NCBI GenBank assembly: GCA_022703375.1
Contig: JAKLDS010000004.1
Span: forward strand, 1-64,000
DNA: 64,000 bases
Source of the DNA: Deltaproteobacteria bacterium
Lineage (GTDB): Bacteria; Desulfobacterota; Syntrophia; Syntrophales; Smithellaceae
Reading direction: 5' to 3'
Part shown: positions 36,956-45,344 of the stretch, in pieces
Layout: every line of letters starts with the position of its first letter
Position numbering within the stretch: the first letter of the stretch is position 1
Program-made: the position numbers and the translations under genes
Notes under the pieces: model-generated
Databases searched by the model: none
The model's input: the letters and a program-made list of their open reading frames with translations, nothing else
Told to the model about the DNA's origin: nothing

Positions 36956-37264
36956 TTATTTTGCTTTGGCTGCTTTTTTCTGGGGTGTCGCTTTAGTTGT
37001 TTCAGCTTCGGCATTGAAATACGCTTCAACCTTTTTATAATTCTTATCCACTGCTGATTTAAACTCGTTGCGCCCTTTCGCATACATCGCTACCCATTCT
37101 TCGATGAGTTTCTTGCCTTCTGCCGGCAGCCATGATGCCTGCTGCAAATAGGTTTGCACCATTTTTCCCGTCTGTTCCTGTAAAATCCCCAGAGAGTTAA
37201 AAGTGTTATCAAACGTTGACTTGTGAAACTCGATAATCTGCCTGGCAATTTTTTTGTTTTCCAT
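36956..37264 (-). CDS. Phasin-like protein, first tandem copy (102 aa)
   Basis: This 102-residue helical protein carries the shared core (KKIARQIIEFHKSTFDNTF, SWLPAEGKKLIEEWVAMYAKGR, SAVDKNYKKVEAYF) followed by a short Ala/Lys/Thr-rich tail (TKATPQKKAAKAK) like that of PHA-granule proteins. GGAGGAGGT precedes the ATG. It lies directly behind a near-perfect promoter and opposite phaR, which usually represses phasin genes. It is the first gene of a three-copy array. Confidence 0.8.
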   Translation of the reverse strand: MENKKIARQIIEFHKSTFDNTFNSLGILQEQTGKMVQTYLQQASWLPAEGKKLIEEWVAMYAKGRNEFKSAVDKNYKKVEAYFNAEAETTKATPQKKAAKAK

Positions 37265-37309
37265 TTTCTACCTCCTCCTTTTTTTATTTTTTTATTGCCT
37301 GTGAGGTAT

Positions 37310-37337
37310 ATTATAGGGATGAATTTCTCGATGTCAA
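37310..37337 (-). promoter_or_regulatory. Near-consensus sigma-70 promoter of the phasin-like genes
   Basis: On the minus strand perfect TTGACA (37332-37337) and perfect TATAAT (37310-37315) are separated by 16 bases, about 45 bases ahead of the first phasin-like ATG. Such a strong core promoter fits an abundant, repressor-controlled granule protein. Confidence 0.85.
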
Positions 37338-37348
37338 TAGATAAATTG

Positions 37349-37359
37349 TTGCATTGCAA
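37349..37359. promoter_or_regulatory. Candidate PhaR operator TTGC-ATT-GCAA
   Basis: This 11-bp perfect palindrome lies 11 bases upstream of the phasin -35 element, between that promoter and phaR. Operators reported for alphaproteobacterial PhaR are of the TGC-N3-GCA kind (from memory). Binding here is an inference. Confidence 0.45.
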
Positions 37360-37480
37360 TATTTTTTTTGTATACTGCTTTCATATTACTTATCAATATA
37401 TTAATTAATATAATCAATATGTTCACAAGTATTAATTACAGTTTTTCTCATCATTTTTTCAATTATAATTCATTTTTTTG

Positions 37481-37509
37481 TTGCATAAATATAAAAATGC
37501 CTATATATC
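37481..37509 (+). promoter_or_regulatory. Candidate promoter of phaR
   Basis: TTGCAT (37481-37486) and TATATC (37504-37509) are 17 bases apart, 21 bases ahead of the phaR ATG. The -35 box contains a TTGCA half of the nearby palindrome, which would allow self-repression. Confidence 0.5.
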
Positions 37510-37530
37510 CTTAAAAAAGGAAGAAATAAT

Positions 37531-38004
37531 ATGGAAAACAAATTACTTTTAAAAAAATATACCAACCGCCGTCTTTATGACACAGAAAAAAGTATTTATG
37601 TGACGCTGGATTACGTAACTAATGTCATCCGTCAGGGAAGACAGATAGTAGTTCTGGACGCCAAAACCGGCGATGATGTTACCGCCTCCATTTTAACTCA
37701 AATCGTTATGGAGGAATCACGCAAAAAAAACTACCTGTTGCCCATACCGCTGCTCTACCTTATTATTCAATACGGTGAAAATATCCTGGGAGAATTTTTT
37801 GAAAAATACCTAGAACACACAATCAAAAATTATCTCTTGTTGAAAGGTTTCACCGATGATCAATTTAAAAAATGGCTGGATTACGGCGCCAATTATTCAC
37901 AGATAAACCCGCAGGGAATACCTAACCTTTCCTCTTTAAAATCACTCTTTGATTTGTTCCCCGGTAACATGAAAGATCAAATCAGCAAAAAAGATGGAAA
38001 ATAA
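37531..38004 (+). CDS. phaR: Polyhydroxyalkanoate synthesis regulator PhaR
   Basis: This 157-residue protein starts with the PHB/PHA-accumulation DNA-binding domain, recognised by LLKKYTNRRLYDTEKSIYVTL (residues about 6-26, split here for length) and DVTASILTQIVMEES. In other bacteria PhaR binds PHA and represses phasin and synthase genes until polymer forms. The C-terminal half is shorter than some homologues. AAGGAAG lies before the ATG. It is divergent from the phasin-like genes, the arrangement expected for direct control. Confidence 0.93.
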   Translation: MENKLLLKKYTNRRLYDTEKSIYVTLDYVTNVIRQGRQIVVLDAKTGDDVTASILTQIVMEESRKKNYLLPIPLLYLIIQYGENILGEFFEKYLEHTIKNYLLLKGFTDDQFKKWLDYGANYSQINPQGIPNLSSLKSLFDLFPGNMKDQISKKDGK

Positions 38005-38075
38005 TTAAATTACCTTGACAATCATCCGGCCTTACCTTAACATCTCGCAAATTTCTCAGGTGTGCGTTAATTGCC

Positions 38076-38486
38076 ATGTATTCAAAAAAGATAGTTATTC
38101 GTTATACGCCCGATATTGTTCAACAACCGATAATCTATCAGTTTACCAAAAAGTATGATTTGGTTTTCAACATTCTCAAAGCAAGGATTTTCCCGCGACG
38201 CGAGGGAGTGATTGTCCTCGAACTGACCGGGTTAAAAGAAAATTTCGACAAAGGTATCCGTTTTTTAAAAGAAATGGGGCTTCATGTAGAACCGCTTGCC
38301 AAAAGCGTCAGCCAGAACACCGAAAAATGTGTTCATTGCGGAGCCTGCACGGCGTTCTGCCCGACCGGAGCGCTCTCCTTTGAAAAACCATCGCAAAAAG
38401 TTCTTTTTGATGCGGAAAAGTGCAATGGTTGCGAGCTTTGTGTTTCCTGCTGCCCGGTGCGCGCCATGGAAATTAATTTATTGTAA
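38076..38486 (+). CDS. NIL-domain ferredoxin, 2x[4Fe-4S]
   Basis: This 136-residue protein has an N-terminal NIL domain (about 1-75; KKIVIRYTPDIVQQPIIYQF, RREGVIVLELTG) as found at the end of MetN transporters. A bacterial-type ferredoxin with two cluster motifs follows: CVHCGACTAFCPTGAL and CNGCELCVSCCPVRAM. Such small proteins are common in anaerobes and have been linked to sulfur and homocysteine metabolism. The direct role is unknown. It follows phaR by 72 bases and precedes the DUF1846 gene by 38, so they may share a transcript. Confidence 0.85.
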   Translation: MYSKKIVIRYTPDIVQQPIIYQFTKKYDLVFNILKARIFPRREGVIVLELTGLKENFDKGIRFLKEMGLHVEPLAKSVSQNTEKCVHCGACTAFCPTGALSFEKPSQKVLFDAEKCNGCELCVSCCPVRAMEINLL

Positions 38487-38524
38487 CCTGATTCAAAAAT
38501 TTTTTCTTCCATACGGAAAATCAT

Positions 38525-40045
38525 ATGCCAGGCTGCAAAGAAGGTTTCGATAACGAAAAATATATCCGGGAACAAACCGCGGAAATTCTGGAGAGGGTAG
38601 CGCGTTTTGACAACAAGCTTTACCTGGAGTTCGGCGGCAAGCTCCTTTATGACTATCACGCTGCCAGAGTCCTGCCCGGCTACGATCCCAATGTCAAAAT
38701 GAGATTAATCAAGGAACTAAAAGACCGGGCGGATATCCTGCTTTGCATTTACGCCGGTGATATTGAGAGAAAGAAAATCCGGGCGGATTTCGGCATCACC
38801 TACGATGCGGACGCCATGAAACTGATTGATGATCTCCGGTCGTGGAATATCGAAGTAAAAGGAGTCGTTATCACCCGCTTTGACAATCAGCCTTCCGCAA
38901 CTCTTTTTAAAAACAAGCTGGAAAGAAGAAATATTAAGGTTTTCACGCACTCTTTTACCAAGGGATATCCTACAAATGTGGACATGATAGTCAGCGATCA
39001 GGGTTATGGCTTTAATGAATATATCCCGACGGACAAACCTCTGGTAATTGTAACCGGCCCCGGACCGGGCAGCGGTAAACTGGCCACTTGCCTGTCGCAG
39101 CTTTACCACGACTATAAAAGAGGCACTAAATCGGGATATGCGAAATTCGAAACATTCCCCATCTGGAATATACCCCTCAAACATCCGGTCAATGTCGCCT
39201 ACGAAGCGGCAACCGCTGATATTCGGGATTTCAACCAGATTGATCCCTTTCATCTGGAAGCCTACGGTAAAAAATCGGTAAATTACAATCGCGATGTGGA
39301 AGTATTCCCGGTATTAAGGCGAATTCTGGAAAAAATTACGGGGCAAGAGTCTTTTTATCGGTCTCCGACAGATATGGGCGTAAACAGAGCCGGTTTTGCC
39401 ATCATTGATGATGAAACCACCCGGGAAGCAGCCAAGCAGGAAATTATTCGACGTTTTTTCCGGTATCGCTGTGAATATGCGATGGGATTTTCCGATAAGG
39501 AAACTGTTCAGCGGGTTGAACTCTTCCTGAATGATTTTAACATCAGCCCGGAAGACCGCTCAGTGGTGAAACCGGCACGGGAAGCAGCCAAAGATGCGAT
39601 GCTGCAGGACAAGGGCAGTGAGGGAATTTACTGCGGAGCGGCAATCCAGCTTGCGGATGGTACTATTATCACCGGCAGTAACTCGCCGCTGATGCATGCC
39701 GCATCCAGTGTTATTATTCATGCCGTTAAACATCTGGCCGATATCCCCGAAAAAATCAAACTGCTGCCGGCCAGCATTACCGATTCCATTCGTAAGCTGA
39801 AAACGGAAATTCTGGACGAAAAAAATGTCAGTCTTGATTTGGAAGAAGCGCTGATCGCTCTCAGCATCAGCGCCATAACGAATCCCGCAGCGGAACTTGC
39901 TTTGGAAAAATTAAAGGAGTTGCAACATTGCGAAATTCACATGACTCACATTCCTACTCCCGGCGATGAGGCGGGCCTGCGGCGGATGGGAGTCAACCTG
40001 ACTTCCGACCCTGATTTTTCCACCAAAAATCTTTTTATATCCTGA
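38525..40045 (+). CDS. DUF1846 family protein
   Basis: This 506-residue protein matches DUF1846 throughout: GFDNEKYIREQTAEILERV near the start, FGGKLLYDYHAARVLPGYDP, the nucleotide-binding-looking TGPGPGSGKLATCLSQLYHDY near residue 185, and FETFPIWNIPLKHPVN. The family is widespread in anaerobes and Firmicutes. The glycine-rich GPGSGK loop suggests nucleotide binding, but no reaction is established. The ribosome site is weak (CGGAAAATCAT). It is convergent with a small membrane-protein gene 11 bases further on. Confidence 0.87.
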   Translation: MPGCKEGFDNEKYIREQTAEILERVARFDNKLYLEFGGKLLYDYHAARVLPGYDPNVKMRLIKELKDRADILLCIYAGDIERKKIRADFGITYDADAMKLIDDLRSWNIEVKGVVITRFDNQPSATLFKNKLERRNIKVFTHSFTKGYPTNVDMIVSDQGYGFNEYIPTDKPLVIVTGPGPGSGKLATCLSQLYHDYKRGTKSGYAKFETFPIWNIPLKHPVNVAYEAATADIRDFNQIDPFHLEAYGKKSVNYNRDVEVFPVLRRILEKITGQESFYRSPTDMGVNRAGFAIIDDETTREAAKQEIIRRFFRYRCEYAMGFSDKETVQRVELFLNDFNISPEDRSVVKPAREAAKDAMLQDKGSEGIYCGAAIQLADGTIITGSNSPLMHAASSVIIHAVKHLADIPEKIKLLPASITDSIRKLKTEILDEKNVSLDLEEALIALSISAITNPAAELALEKLKELQHCEIHMTHIPTPGDEAGLRRMGVNLTSDPDFSTKNLFIS

Positions 40046-40056
40046 TTGCGGAGCAG

Positions 40057-40395
40057 CTATTTTTTGTTCTTTTCCTTGACCTCTTTCACTAATTTACCCA
40101 CCTGACCGGGTACTTCCTTGCCTTTATCTATCAGTTCTTTACCGTCCTTGTAAAACTGTTTGCTTTTATCAACCACCTCTTCCGTTCCCGTTTTTACTTT
40201 GTTTAGCGAATCTTTTACTTTGTCGGGATCTTTAAAATAGAAATAGCCGCCCACGGCCAGGGCTATGATCAGCAAGACCAGGGCTATTTTGATAAACTGT
40301 TTAACAATAAAATATATAATAACCAAAGCGATAAAAATAATTACACCGATCATAAAGGATGGATGAGCTGCAAAAAAATCCTTAACCATATCCAT
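40057..40395 (-). CDS. Small membrane protein with charged helical tail, function unknown
   Basis: This 112-residue protein has two adjacent hydrophobic segments (about 14-34 and 35-53) followed by a 60-residue Lys/Asp/Glu-rich amphipathic tail (DPDKVKDSLNKVKTGTEEVVDK, KELIDKGKEVPGQVGKL). No enzyme motif is visible. Tails of this kind are seen in small stress-related or envelope proteins, but I do not recognise the family. It stands alone between convergent DUF1846 and divergent mtaB genes. Confidence 0.7.
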   Translation of the reverse strand: MDMVKDFFAAHPSFMIGVIIFIALVIIYFIVKQFIKIALVLLIIALAVGGYFYFKDPDKVKDSLNKVKTGTEEVVDKSKQFYKDGKELIDKGKEVPGQVGKLVKEVKEKNKK

Positions 40396-40512
40396 ATTAA
40401 TTATTCCCCCGTGTTCTTGTGCTTTTTTGTTTACCTAGCTCAATTTCAAGATTAAATCTATATTTTGTTTGACTTGACAAACGGCCCCGGGCAAACTAGA
40501 TGTTCACTGATT

Positions 40513-41850
40513 ATGAATCGAATTAAAACACCAGCGGAAACTACAGTCGGTCTGACGACTCTCGGCTGTAAAGTAAACCAGTGCGAAACAGCCGCGCTGG
40601 CCAAGGCAATTCAGGAAAAAGGCTTCCGGCTTGTGCCTTTCAGCTCCGCCGCCGACTATTATATCATCAATACGTGTACCGTAACAGCTTCTTCCGATTT
40701 TCAGGCCAGGCAACTGCTACGGCGGGCATCCCGCCGCAATCCACTGGCTAAGATTATCGTTACAGGCTGCTATGCCCAGCGCGCCCCTCTTGATCTGGCA
40801 GCCCTGGATAACAGCAGCCTCATCATCGGGAATGATTACAAAAATAAGATTATTGACATTTTACAGGAAGAAAAGACATTTTTCCAGAAACGCATGCTGG
40901 TCAATGATATTCGTCAACAGGATAAATTTATCAACCTGCCAGCGGCTGATTCCTATGACCGCACCCGGGCATTTCTCAAAATTCAGGATGGCTGCGATGC
41001 CTTCTGCAGCTATTGCATCATACCGTTGGTGCGCGGCAGAAGCCGCAGCCTGCCGCCTGAACAAGTGCTTAAATCTCTGGAAAACTTCATCAACAATGGC
41101 TATAAGGAAATTGTTCTCACGGGCATTCATCTGGGATTTTACGGTCGCGATCTTAACCCCTCCGCAAGCCTGGCTGATATTTTAAAGCGGATTTACCTGC
41201 TTAAGCCGGATGCCCGTATCCGATTGAGCTCCATCGAACCACTGGAAATCACCGATGACCTGTTGAGTCTTTTAACAAATCATGATATTTTCTGCCCGCA
41301 TTTGCATATTCCGCTGCAAAGCGGTGATGATAAAATACTGAAACTAATGCGCCGCAACTATAATACCCGTTCTTACCGAAGGATTATTGATAAAACATTC
41401 CTGGCTCTTCCCCATGCTGCTGTCGGAACGGACATAATGGTAGGCTTCCCCGGTGAGGGAGATAAAGAGTTCAATAACACGCTGGCTCTGCTGCGGGATT
41501 TGCCCCTTGCCTATCTGCATGTTTTCCCTTATTCGGAAAGACCGCAGACCGCGGCGCAGCAGTTACCGGACAAGGTCCCGGCCCCCGTTAAAAAGGAAAG
41601 GGCTGCGGTCTTAAGGAATCTGGGACTGCAAAAAAAGGAAGAATTCGCCGGGCGTTTTCTGGGGAAAAAATTAAACATCCTGATTGAAAAGACAAAAGAC
41701 AAAAAAACCGGACTGCCGAAGGGCTTCTCGGAAAATTACCTGTCGGTTTTACTGGAGAATAATGATCGAGCGGCGGCAAACATGATAGTTGCTTTGCATA
41801 TTACAAAATTGCAGCAGGGCAGACTTTACGGGAAAACAAGCAATGGATAA
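40513..41850 (+). CDS. mtaB: tRNA t6A37 methylthiotransferase MtaB
   Basis: This 445-residue protein has the methylthiotransferase layout. The N-terminal UPF0004 domain has Cys ligands in TLGCKVNQCET, NTCTVT and VTGCYAQ. A radical SAM core has CDAFCSYCIIPLVRGRSRS (CxxxCxxC), and a C-terminal TRAM-like region lies at about 375-440. The KVNQCET form and NTCTVT fit MtaB (e-MtaB), which makes ms2t6A in tRNA, rather than MiaB or RimO. The ATG at 40513 is chosen, because the frame extends upstream only to a TTG at 40465. The ribosome site is weak. It overlaps rnc by eight bases. Confidence 0.9.
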   Translation: MNRIKTPAETTVGLTTLGCKVNQCETAALAKAIQEKGFRLVPFSSAADYYIINTCTVTASSDFQARQLLRRASRRNPLAKIIVTGCYAQRAPLDLAALDNSSLIIGNDYKNKIIDILQEEKTFFQKRMLVNDIRQQDKFINLPAADSYDRTRAFLKIQDGCDAFCSYCIIPLVRGRSRSLPPEQVLKSLENFINNGYKEIVLTGIHLGFYGRDLNPSASLADILKRIYLLKPDARIRLSSIEPLEITDDLLSLLTNHDIFCPHLHIPLQSGDDKILKLMRRNYNTRSYRRIIDKTFLALPHAAVGTDIMVGFPGEGDKEFNNTLALLRDLPLAYLHVFPYSERPQTAAQQLPDKVPAPVKKERAAVLRNLGLQKKEEFAGRFLGKKLNILIEKTKDKKTGLPKGFSENYLSVLLENNDRAAANMIVALHITKLQQGRLYGKTSNG

Positions 41851-42559
41851 AAAAAGAAAACAAATTCTGCGCGAACTGGAAAAAAAACTTAATTACAGAT
41901 TTCGCGATATTTTTTTGCTGGAGACGGCGCTGACTCATAGCTCCTACATCAACGAAAATCCACAGGCCGGTCTGTCGGATAACGAAAGGATGGAATTCCT
42001 GGGCGATGCCGTTTTGGGCGCCGTTATCAGCGATTTGCTTCTAAAAAAATACGCAAATTTTTCCGAAGGCATGCTTTCTAAAACCCGGGCGGCGGCCGTC
42101 AACGAAAAGCCGCTGGCTCAACTGGCCAGAAAACTTGATATCGGCAGGATTCTGCTTTTGGGTCATGGCGAGGAAATATCCGGCGGCAAAACAAAAGATT
42201 CGCTTCTGGCCAATGCTTTAGAGGCCGTCATAGCGGCAATTTACCTCGATTCCGGTTACAACAGGACAAAAATTATTCTGGAGAAAATTCTCGATCCTCT
42301 GCCCGAAGAAGATGATATCACGACACAATACCTGGACTGCAAAACAGAACTGCAGGAATTCTGTCAGCAGCGATTAAAAACCATACCGGTTTACAGCCTG
42401 ACGGAAACCAGCGGCCCCGACCATGCGAAAATATTTACCGTGCAACTGAAAATTGCCGATATAATACTGGAAACCGGTTCCGGCCGGAGTAAAAAAGAAG
42501 CCGAAAAACAGGCGGCGCAAAAAGCCCTGGAAAAATTGCTCGCCGGGCAAACTCAATAA
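41843..42559 (+). CDS. rnc: Ribonuclease III
   Basis: This 238-residue protein has an N-terminal RNase III domain with the signature NERMEFLGDAVLGAVISDLL (Glu and Asp bind catalytic Mg), a second acidic cluster DSLLANALEAVIAAIY, and a C-terminal double-stranded RNA-binding domain (about 160-232). It processes rRNA precursors and other structured RNAs. The ATG at 41843 overlaps the mtaB stop. The longer reading to 41789 would add non-conserved residues. The order rnc-(radical SAM)-era is common in this lineage, as rnc-era is in E. coli. Confidence 0.95.
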   Translation: MDKKRKQILRELEKKLNYRFRDIFLLETALTHSSYINENPQAGLSDNERMEFLGDAVLGAVISDLLLKKYANFSEGMLSKTRAAAVNEKPLAQLARKLDIGRILLLGHGEEISGGKTKDSLLANALEAVIAAIYLDSGYNRTKIILEKILDPLPEEDDITTQYLDCKTELQEFCQQRLKTIPVYSLTETSGPDHAKIFTVQLKIADIILETGSGRSKKEAEKQAAQKALEKLLAGQTQ

Positions 42560-42560
42560 T

Positions 42561-43634
42561 ATGGAGGCAGCACGAAACAAATCAATGATCATACCAGTTT
42601 TCATTATGAACAGTGGCTGTCCGCACCGCTGCATTTTCTGCAACCAGGAAATAACAGCCGGTAATTTTCCCCGGCAGATAACGGAAGATTTTCTGGTTTC
42701 CGAAGTAAATGCCTATTTAAAATCGCAGAAGCACCGGGCAGCCCATGTGGAAATAGCTTTTTACGGCGGCAGTTTTACGGCAATAGCCGGCGACTATCAG
42801 GAAAAACTGCTTTCGTGGGCTCATGATTTTATTAAAAAAGGGCTGGTGGATTCCTTGAGAATTTCGACAAGGCCGGACTGCATCAGCAGCGATTCCCTGT
42901 TATTGCTGAAGAAATACGGTGTTTCCACAGTCGAGATAGGAGCACAATCCTTCGTTGATGAAGTGCTAGATTTCGCCCGCAGAGGTCATCGCGCCGCCGA
43001 TACCGGCTCTGCCATCATGCTTTTAAAGCAGTGTGGTTTCAAAACAGGAATCCATCTGATGGCCGGCCTGCCCAAAGATACTCGGGAAGGCTTTCTTTTC
43101 TCCGTAAACAAGACAATTGAACTTAAACCTGATACAGTCCGTATTCATCCCGTTTTCGTTCTTCGCGACACTCCTCTGGCAAAGGAATATGAAAGTGGTA
43201 ATTACCGTCCCTTGAGTTTGGCGGAAGCTGTTGATTATTGTGCCTGTGCCCAGGTTGAATTATCGGCATCCGGTATTCGCGTGATTCGCACCGGTCTGCA
43301 CATCACACCGGAGATGAAAGACGGAAACTCCGTTCTGGCCGGCCCCGTTCATCCGTCTTTCGGAGCTCTGGTACGGTCGTCAATCTTTTATCATCAGATT
43401 ACCAAACAGCTGGCTTCTCTGCGTAATAAAGCGGCGGAAATTACTTTCAACGTCGCTTCCGGCGACATTTCCGATTTCCGCGGCTTAAAAAATAGCAATA
43501 TGAGGGCAATAAAAAAGCTTTACCCCGATGCCTGTATCATGATTAAATCAAATCCCGAACAAAAACGTGGAATAATTAGTGTGGAAGTTGACGGAAAATT
43601 TTTCTCTATTGCTGAAATTTCCGGTATTGTATAA
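42561..43634 (+). CDS. Elp3-type radical SAM protein between rnc and era
   Basis: This 357-residue protein has the radical SAM motif CPHRCIFCNQ (residues about 20-29, CxxxCxxC) and Elp3/MiaB-superfamily blocks FYGGSFTAI, STRPDCIS, VEIGAQSF and HLMAGLPKDTREGF. It lacks the acetyltransferase domain of true Elp3. A tRNA- or rRNA-modifying role would suit its neighbours rnc, era and mtaB but is not shown. It starts two bases after the rnc stop with no separate ribosome site, so it is probably translationally coupled. Confidence 0.85.
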   Translation: MEAARNKSMIIPVFIMNSGCPHRCIFCNQEITAGNFPRQITEDFLVSEVNAYLKSQKHRAAHVEIAFYGGSFTAIAGDYQEKLLSWAHDFIKKGLVDSLRISTRPDCISSDSLLLLKKYGVSTVEIGAQSFVDEVLDFARRGHRAADTGSAIMLLKQCGFKTGIHLMAGLPKDTREGFLFSVNKTIELKPDTVRIHPVFVLRDTPLAKEYESGNYRPLSLAEAVDYCACAQVELSASGIRVIRTGLHITPEMKDGNSVLAGPVHPSFGALVRSSIFYHQITKQLASLRNKAAEITFNVASGDISDFRGLKNSNMRAIKKLYPDACIMIKSNPEQKRGIISVEVDGKFFSIAEISGIV

Positions 43635-43657
43635 ATATTTTTTCAGGAGACAGTATA

Positions 43658-44566
43658 TTGTATAAGTCAGGATATATCAGCATCATAGGCCGCCCCAATA
43701 CGGGAAAATCAACATTGCTCAATTGTTTGATCGGCGAGAAGGTTTCCATAATAACGGATAAGCCGCAGACCACCAGAAATAGAATTACCGGCATTAAGAA
43801 TCTGCCGGAGGCGCAGCTTATTTTTCTGGATACACCGGGCATCCATAAAGCCAATACACCGCTCAACCGCGCTATGGTCAAGACTGCGTGCGATACTTTT
43901 TCCGATGCCGACATTCTGCTGCTGCTGGTGGAAGCGAATGCCGCCAATCATCCGGGGGATGCATATTTAATCAACTCTCTTTCCGAAATAAACACCCCGG
44001 TAATTCTGGTAATCAATAAAATTGATCTCATCGCCAAAAACAGGCTGCTGCCGCAAATAGAAAAATTCAGCAGCCTTTATAATTTCCGGGAAATTATCCC
44101 CGTCTCGGCCAAACAAAATGACGGCATTGAAATCCTGCTTAAAGCAGTCGAGAAACTTCTGCCGGAAGGCCCTTCCTATTTTCCATTTGATATTTACACT
44201 GACGCAACGGAAAGATTTATCGCTGCGGAATTTATCCGTGAGAAAATTACATTGCTCACACTCCAGGAAATTCCCTATTCTTCAGCGGTAGAAGTTGATT
44301 CCTTTAAAGAAGATGAGGAAAACAACCTAATTCGCATCAGCGCAACAATTAATGTGGAAAAAGAATCTCAAAAAGCGATTATGATCGGCAAAAAAGGAGC
44401 CATGCTCAAAAACATCGGAACCAAGGCGAGGCTTGACATGGAAGAGTTGTTTGGAGCGAAAGTGTTTCTGCAGCTTTTTGTCCGGGTGCGCAAAGACTGG
44501 ACAACTTCAGAAAAGATGTTGCAGGAATTCGGCTTAATGAAGAGTCCGTCCAATAACCCGGGCTAA
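43658..44566 (+). CDS. era: GTPase Era
   Basis: This 302-residue protein has G1 GRPNTGKST, G3 DTPG, G4 NKID and G5 SAK in its GTPase domain (1 to about 170), and a C-terminal KH domain with IMIGKKGAMLKNIGTKAR (about 232-249). Era helps mature 16S rRNA and assemble 30S subunits. The start is TTG 43658-43660 with GGAG eight bases upstream, and no ATG is near. It follows the radical SAM gene by 23 bases. Downstream lies an insertion-sequence remnant. Confidence 0.95.
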   Translation: MYKSGYISIIGRPNTGKSTLLNCLIGEKVSIITDKPQTTRNRITGIKNLPEAQLIFLDTPGIHKANTPLNRAMVKTACDTFSDADILLLLVEANAANHPGDAYLINSLSEINTPVILVINKIDLIAKNRLLPQIEKFSSLYNFREIIPVSAKQNDGIEILLKAVEKLLPEGPSYFPFDIYTDATERFIAAEFIREKITLLTLQEIPYSSAVEVDSFKEDEENNLIRISATINVEKESQKAIMIGKKGAMLKNIGTKARLDMEELFGAKVFLQLFVRVRKDWTTSEKMLQEFGLMKSPSNNPG

Positions 44567-44614
44567 GAGAGGTGACGATGATCAATCCGCAGTCATGCAG
44601 AACATTGCCCAGGT

Positions 44615-44895
44615 TGATCTTCCCCCGTAAAAACGGACAGCTGGTTAAGAGACACCTCCGGCATTTTCAAAAGCCAGAGGAATTCTGTATTTTAACGCAG
44701 AATGTCGGCGCTGACGATTATAAAAGAGTTCAATGTAATCAAAAAGGCTGGCTCTCGCTTCTGATCGTGTCTTGTAATCTTCAAAACCAACCCATTCAAT
44801 CTTCAGCGAATGAAAGAAACTTTCCATTGCAGCGTTATCCCAACAATTGCTTTTCCGACTCATGCTGCAGGTGATGCCAAAATTGCTCAATACCC
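44615..44895 (-). pseudogene. IS3-family transposase remnant (orfB C-terminus plus one terminal repeat)
   Basis: The minus-strand frame ends with SMSRKSNCWDNAAMESFFHSLK and YNRQRRHSALKYRIPLAFE. These are the final DDE-domain blocks of IS3-type transposases, with the third catalytic Glu in AMESFF. Homology begins at about GVLSNFGI (near 44893). The earlier part of the frame, to 45109, does not look like transposase, so the first two Asp residues and orfA are missing. TGATCTTCCCCC at 44615-44626 resembles an IS3-family terminal inverted repeat. The other end was not found. The element is dead. Confidence 0.8.
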
Positions 44896-45064
44896 CTTGT
44901 CGTCGTCCTTGTGTTTTGATTTTTAAATGATAAGAAAATAGCTTACGGTTGGCAGGCGCTGTTCGTATTGCGCTACAATCTGGGCTTTGACAATTTCCTA
45001 ACAGGCTGTTATGGATAAAGCAAAGGATTGAGAGCTTTGTATGACTATTTAAAACTAACAATTT

Positions 45065-45215
45065 CGTCATTCCGTGCAAACGAAGAGCGACTTTGAGCCT
45101 ACCCTGCATCTGACACGGGGAAATCCAGTACTATCAATGGGCTTCTGGATACCCCCGGCATTCACCGGGCTTTGGGCTGGAGTAAGACCCGGCTCCTGCC
45201 GGGCCAGGTAAGACG
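45065..45215. repeat. Dispersed-repeat-type sequence upstream of der
   Basis: The stretch has the phrases CGTCATTCCGTGC and GGAAATCCAGTACTA near one end and GGGCTTCTGGATACCCCC with a CCCGGCtcctGCCGGG hairpin near the other. Sequences of the form GTCATTCC...GGAATCCAG are frequent short repeats in proteobacterial genomes (from memory). No gene is seen between about 44900 and 45344 besides decayed insertion-sequence material. Confidence 0.45.
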
Positions 45216-45344
45216 ATTAGGGTGATTATGCAATACTCTCAGATTGGGCAGTTCTATTATTATTTCCTTTTACTCAAATTGGCCTATGGTCATTATTTTC
45301 CAGAAAGATAAAACTATTTTTAATTAATTCAATTGAAGGTATCA

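Noticed and set aside
44896-45109. N-terminal 72 codons of the transposase-like frame
   Set aside because: They show no similarity to IS3 transposase blocks and contain no catalytic Asp. The frame is open by chance ahead of the true remnant.
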